A stretch of 20,718 nt of DNA. Source: a virus. Within the stretch, counting starts at the first letter, position 1. Each line of letters starts with the position of its first letter. The notes below the pieces were generated by a model. That model worked only from the letters and a program-made list of their open reading frames with translations. It searched no databases and was not told where the DNA came from. Below are positions 18,858 to 20,718 of the stretch, in pieces. The position numbers and the translations under genes are program-made. Where the stretch lies: positions 1 through 20,718 of IMG/VR virus record IMGVR_UViG_3300044622_001081; one strand, given 5' to 3'.

Positions 18858-19134
18858 TATTCACCATCTGCTCTAGTAGTTCTAACTCTATTATAGCAAG
18901 TCTAACTTTCTTGCTTCCCTCGCCAAGTACCACTACTATGGCTGGATCATTCCCGTTTTTGATAGCGTCAGTTGTTGCCTTGGCCCATACATCTTGATTT
19001 AATGTGAATGATTTACTATTTTCTTTAAAGTCAACAGTAAAATTATTCCATGTAGCATCGCCCTTTTTTGTATTTCTACCAGAATTCTTATGCTGTTTGG
19101 CACCTATTCTTTTACTTTCGCTTTTCTCAGTCAT
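18844..19134 (-). CDS. Possible small PD-(D/E)XK-type nuclease
   Basis: This 96-aa protein has KRIGAKQHKNSGRNTKKGDATWNNFTVDFKE (8-38, in pieces) and KSFTLNQDVWAKATTDAIKNGNDPAIVVVLGEG. The Asp26 in GDA and the VDFK segment (Asp35-x-Lys37) resemble a PD-(D/E)XK site of archaeal-type Holliday junction resolvases and related phage nucleases. The following Trp-Ala-Lys helix and beta strands also fit. The protein is short for that fold, so this is a guess. It overlaps both neighbours (8 bases upstream, 14 bases downstream). It would make two resolvase-like enzymes in the same cluster. Confidence 0.5.
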   Translation of the reverse strand: MTEKSESKRIGAKQHKNSGRNTKKGDATWNNFTVDFKENSKSFTLNQDVWAKATTDAIKNGNDPAIVVVLGEGSKKVRLAIIELELLEQMVNNGTE

Positions 19135-19303
19135 TTATTTTTACCTTCTTGTATCCAACTTTAAATAACTGTACTTCTGATAAATGTTTTTCAGGACACA
19201 TCCAAGAGGCCATGCCAGTTTTTACATAAACTCTTATTGTTCTAACTTCTTTTTTACAAGTTTTACAAGGAAACTTACCCTCATAAATAGAATATTTATC
19301 CAC
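19127..19303 (-). CDS. 58-residue zinc-ribbon-like protein, GTG start
   Basis: This 58-aa protein starts with GTG (19301-19303) inside the end of recA. Its sequence includes YEGKFPCKTCKKEVRTIRVYVKTG and then WMCPEKHLSEVQLF. Cys13, Cys16, Cys36 and His40 could hold one zinc ion (CxxC...CxxxH). It overlaps recA by eight bases and the following gene by eight bases, so translation is coupled on both sides. The AAGG upstream is a weak ribosome-binding site. I know of similar small proteins in actinophages but no tested function. Confidence 0.78.
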   Translation of the reverse strand: MDKYSIYEGKFPCKTCKKEVRTIRVYVKTGMASWMCPEKHLSEVQLFKVGYKKVKIND

Positions 19304-20309
19304 TAATCTTAGCCTTGATCATATCTTGTAAGTCAAGATCCTCTCTTACTCTATTAACAAATGCTTCTCTACCTTGTACCTTTGATCCATCTGGCAGTAA
19401 GTACCAAGCGCCTGTGCGCTCAACGATACCTATCAACTCAGCGGTATCAACAAGATCAGCGATAGAATCAATGCCCACGCTGTCGCCTCTAAAATAGAAA
19501 TCATACTCACCAGATTGGAAAGCAGGAGAAGTTTTAGAAAACTGTAACTCCCATCGAATTTTTCTACCAATCTTTTCTTCAATAGCCTTGTCACCAACAT
19601 AGATCTTCCCCTTTATTGCTTGATTATCTGATTCTGATGAAAACAACTTAATTACAGTAGATGAATAAAACTTTGTAGCCTGACCACCCGTAGGTTGTTG
19701 ACTTGTATACATCGCATTAATATTATTTCGTGATTGACTAATAAGAACTAACAAAGTTGGCTTAACTTTATTGTTAGCATAGTTAAGCATTTTCCAAGCA
19801 TTACTGAAATCTCTTGACTCTGCACCAATTTGTTTCGTATTTTCTAATTGCTTAAGTTCATCAGAATCTTTTTCAAAGTATATTGCTGGAAGTAATGATG
19901 TAATTGAATCTACTACAATAATATCTACTCCCGCTTCAATAAGATTTACTCCAACATCTACCATCTCATTTATTGTGCGAGCCTGAGATACTATGAGTTT
20001 AGATGTGTCCACTCCTAATTTAGTTGCCCAATCTTTATCATATGACATTTCTGCATCGATCCAAGCACAGACCTTTCCTTCTTGTTGAGCAAGGGCAATC
20101 ATCTGTAAACATAAAGATGACTTAGCGCTTGACTTGCTGCCCCATACTAAGACCTGTCTGCCATAAGGTAGTCCGCCATTTAGTGCACGGTTAAGCCCGT
20201 AACTTGGAGTTGCTGCATATTCTGTTTTTGGAATTGCATCTCCTACTAAAATATTCTTTCTTAACTTAGGGCTTAATTGCGCCAAAACATCTTCTATGCT
20301 AACTGACAT
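19296..20309 (-). CDS. RecA-like recombinase with variant Walker A
   Basis: This 337-aa protein matches RecA: PSYGLNRALNGGLPYGRQVLVWG, Walker A GSKSSAKSS (57-65), WIDAEMSYDKDW (83-94), Walker B IIVVDSITSLLP (130-141, Asp134), and SQSRNNINAMY with GGQATKFYSS in loop L2. The usual glycine before the catalytic Lys63 is Ala62; the Lys and the downstream Ser are intact. The C-terminal region has a regulatory-type VNRVREDLDLQD. It would load on ssDNA and promote strand exchange. The ATG is preceded by TTGGAGG six bases upstream and overlaps the DnaE-like gene by 11 bases. Confidence 0.93.
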   Translation of the reverse strand: MSVSIEDVLAQLSPKLRKNILVGDAIPKTEYAATPSYGLNRALNGGLPYGRQVLVWGSKSSAKSSLCLQMIALAQQEGKVCAWIDAEMSYDKDWATKLGVDTSKLIVSQARTINEMVDVGVNLIEAGVDIIVVDSITSLLPAIYFEKDSDELKQLENTKQIGAESRDFSNAWKMLNYANNKVKPTLLVLISQSRNNINAMYTSQQPTGGQATKFYSSTVIKLFSSESDNQAIKGKIYVGDKAIEEKIGRKIRWELQFSKTSPAFQSGEYDFYFRGDSVGIDSIADLVDTAELIGIVERTGAWYLLPDGSKVQGREAFVNRVREDLDLQDMIKAKISG

Positions 20310-20718
20310 TTATATCCTCCAATATAACAGTTCCGTCTTTTGTTTTTCCTAATGCAAACTTGTATGCGTGTCCTTCTTCAATCTTCATATACGCCTTAGC
20401 AAAAGCCGTAGGGAATACAGTTACAGGATGTAACTCTCTAGACGTATCTGCTAAAGTTAATGATGCCATCTTTTTACCAGCCTTTGTAATTCTTGGCTTA
20501 AAGGATACCACAAACAACTCGTCATCTTTATACGGCAACATTCTATAGTTCAAAAATTTAATAAGTGCAGAATCAGAATTCTTTATTTCATCCACAGGAA
20601 TAGCACTAACAATTCTATTATCAGAACAGAGTGCAATATAACTTCGTCCAGCCTCAATTGTGGTTTGCTCTTCATCAAATATACCTATACTTCCTGTTTT
20701 ATCTAAAATTTCTACACG
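20299..20718 (-). CDS. C-terminal fragment, probably DNA polymerase III alpha (DnaE)-like, truncated by window edge
   Basis: The frame is open to the right edge, so 139 residues of a larger protein are visible. The last 98 residues could begin at a GTG (20593-20595), but the frame runs straight upstream (RVEILDKTGSIGIF, AGRSYIALCSDNR), so that start is not real. The tail (KPRITKAGKKMASLTLADTSRELHPVTVFPTAFAKAYMKIEE) matches the OB-fold block near the end of DnaE (TKKGxxMAFLTLED...VVFP). An earlier OB-like segment (GSIGIFDEEQTTIEAG) is in view. It is followed at once by recA, as expected for a replication block. A DnaE call needs the missing part; an OB-fold protein is the safe reading. Confidence 0.58.
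   Translation of the reverse strand, partial: RVEILDKTGSIGIFDEEQTTIEAGRSYIALCSDNRIVSAIPVDEIKNSDSALIKFLNYRMLPYKDDELFVVSFKPRITKAGKKMASLTLADTSRELHPVTVFPTAFAKAYMKIEEGHAYKFALGKTKDGTVILEDINVS

Noticed and set aside
20299-20595. A complete 98-aa gene starting at GTG 20595
   Set aside because: The frame stays open to the window edge with convincing protein sequence upstream and no ribosome-binding site, so it is the C-terminus of a larger gene.

Overview
This window is a segment of an AT-rich tailed bacteriophage genome (Caudoviricetes). It carries both terminase subunits, a CHAP endolysin with holin-like neighbours, four tRNA genes, an SSB, a RecA-like protein, a RuvC-like resolvase and a Cas4-like nuclease. 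Every supported gene lies on the minus strand, so the region reads right to left. Genes are tightly packed with 1-50 base overlaps, and no gene-free stretch exceeds 300 bases. The host is probably a low-GC aquatic actinobacterium (inference). The signs are a proteasome-beta-like hydrolase, a mycobacterial-type 7Fe ferredoxin, a DUF7455-type zinc protein, and a secreted Ala-rich surface protein resembling those of planktonic actinobacteria.

In transcription order from the right edge: (1) 20718-16354 holds replication, recombination and packaging accessory genes: a 5'-truncated DnaE-like C-terminus, RecA, small zinc proteins, a possible PD-(D/E)XK protein, a Cas4-like exonuclease, RuvC, a 51-aa HTH protein and a DUF1599-like protein. 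(2) 16364-14063 holds TerS and TerL. (3) 14035-11147 holds two large predicted secreted proteins, separated by a strong intrinsic terminator and a promoter. (4) 11145-9672 is the probable lysis cassette: two holin-like proteins, a lipoprotein and the CHAP endolysin. (5) 9671-8071 holds a proteasome-beta-like Ntn hydrolase, a small acidic protein and a secreted subtilase, with two consensus promoters. (6) 8063-7351 has ssb sandwiched between two tRNA pairs (Asn, Asp, then Glu, Thr). (7) 7332-1141 is the most unusual block: a NodU-type carbamoyltransferase, a 2OG-Fe(II) oxygenase-like protein, a metallopeptidase-like protein lacking its catalytic Glu, and two GT60-like (Skp1 hydroxyproline GlcNAc-transferase-like) glycosyltransferases. 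A cassette of DUF2061, ferredoxin, FmdB and DUF7455 genes is inserted between the two transferases. (8) 1154-1 holds a staphylococcal-nuclease-like protein, two paralogous small acidic proteins and the start of a membrane protein.

The most exciting hypothesis is that block 7 encodes a hydroxylate-glycosylate-carbamoylate decoration pathway, for virion proteins or host glycans. It would be analogous to the eukaryotic prolyl hydroxylase / GT60 pathway. Family calls are from motif reading only; no database search was possible. Structural genes (portal, capsid, tail) are absent from the window, so they must lie elsewhere.
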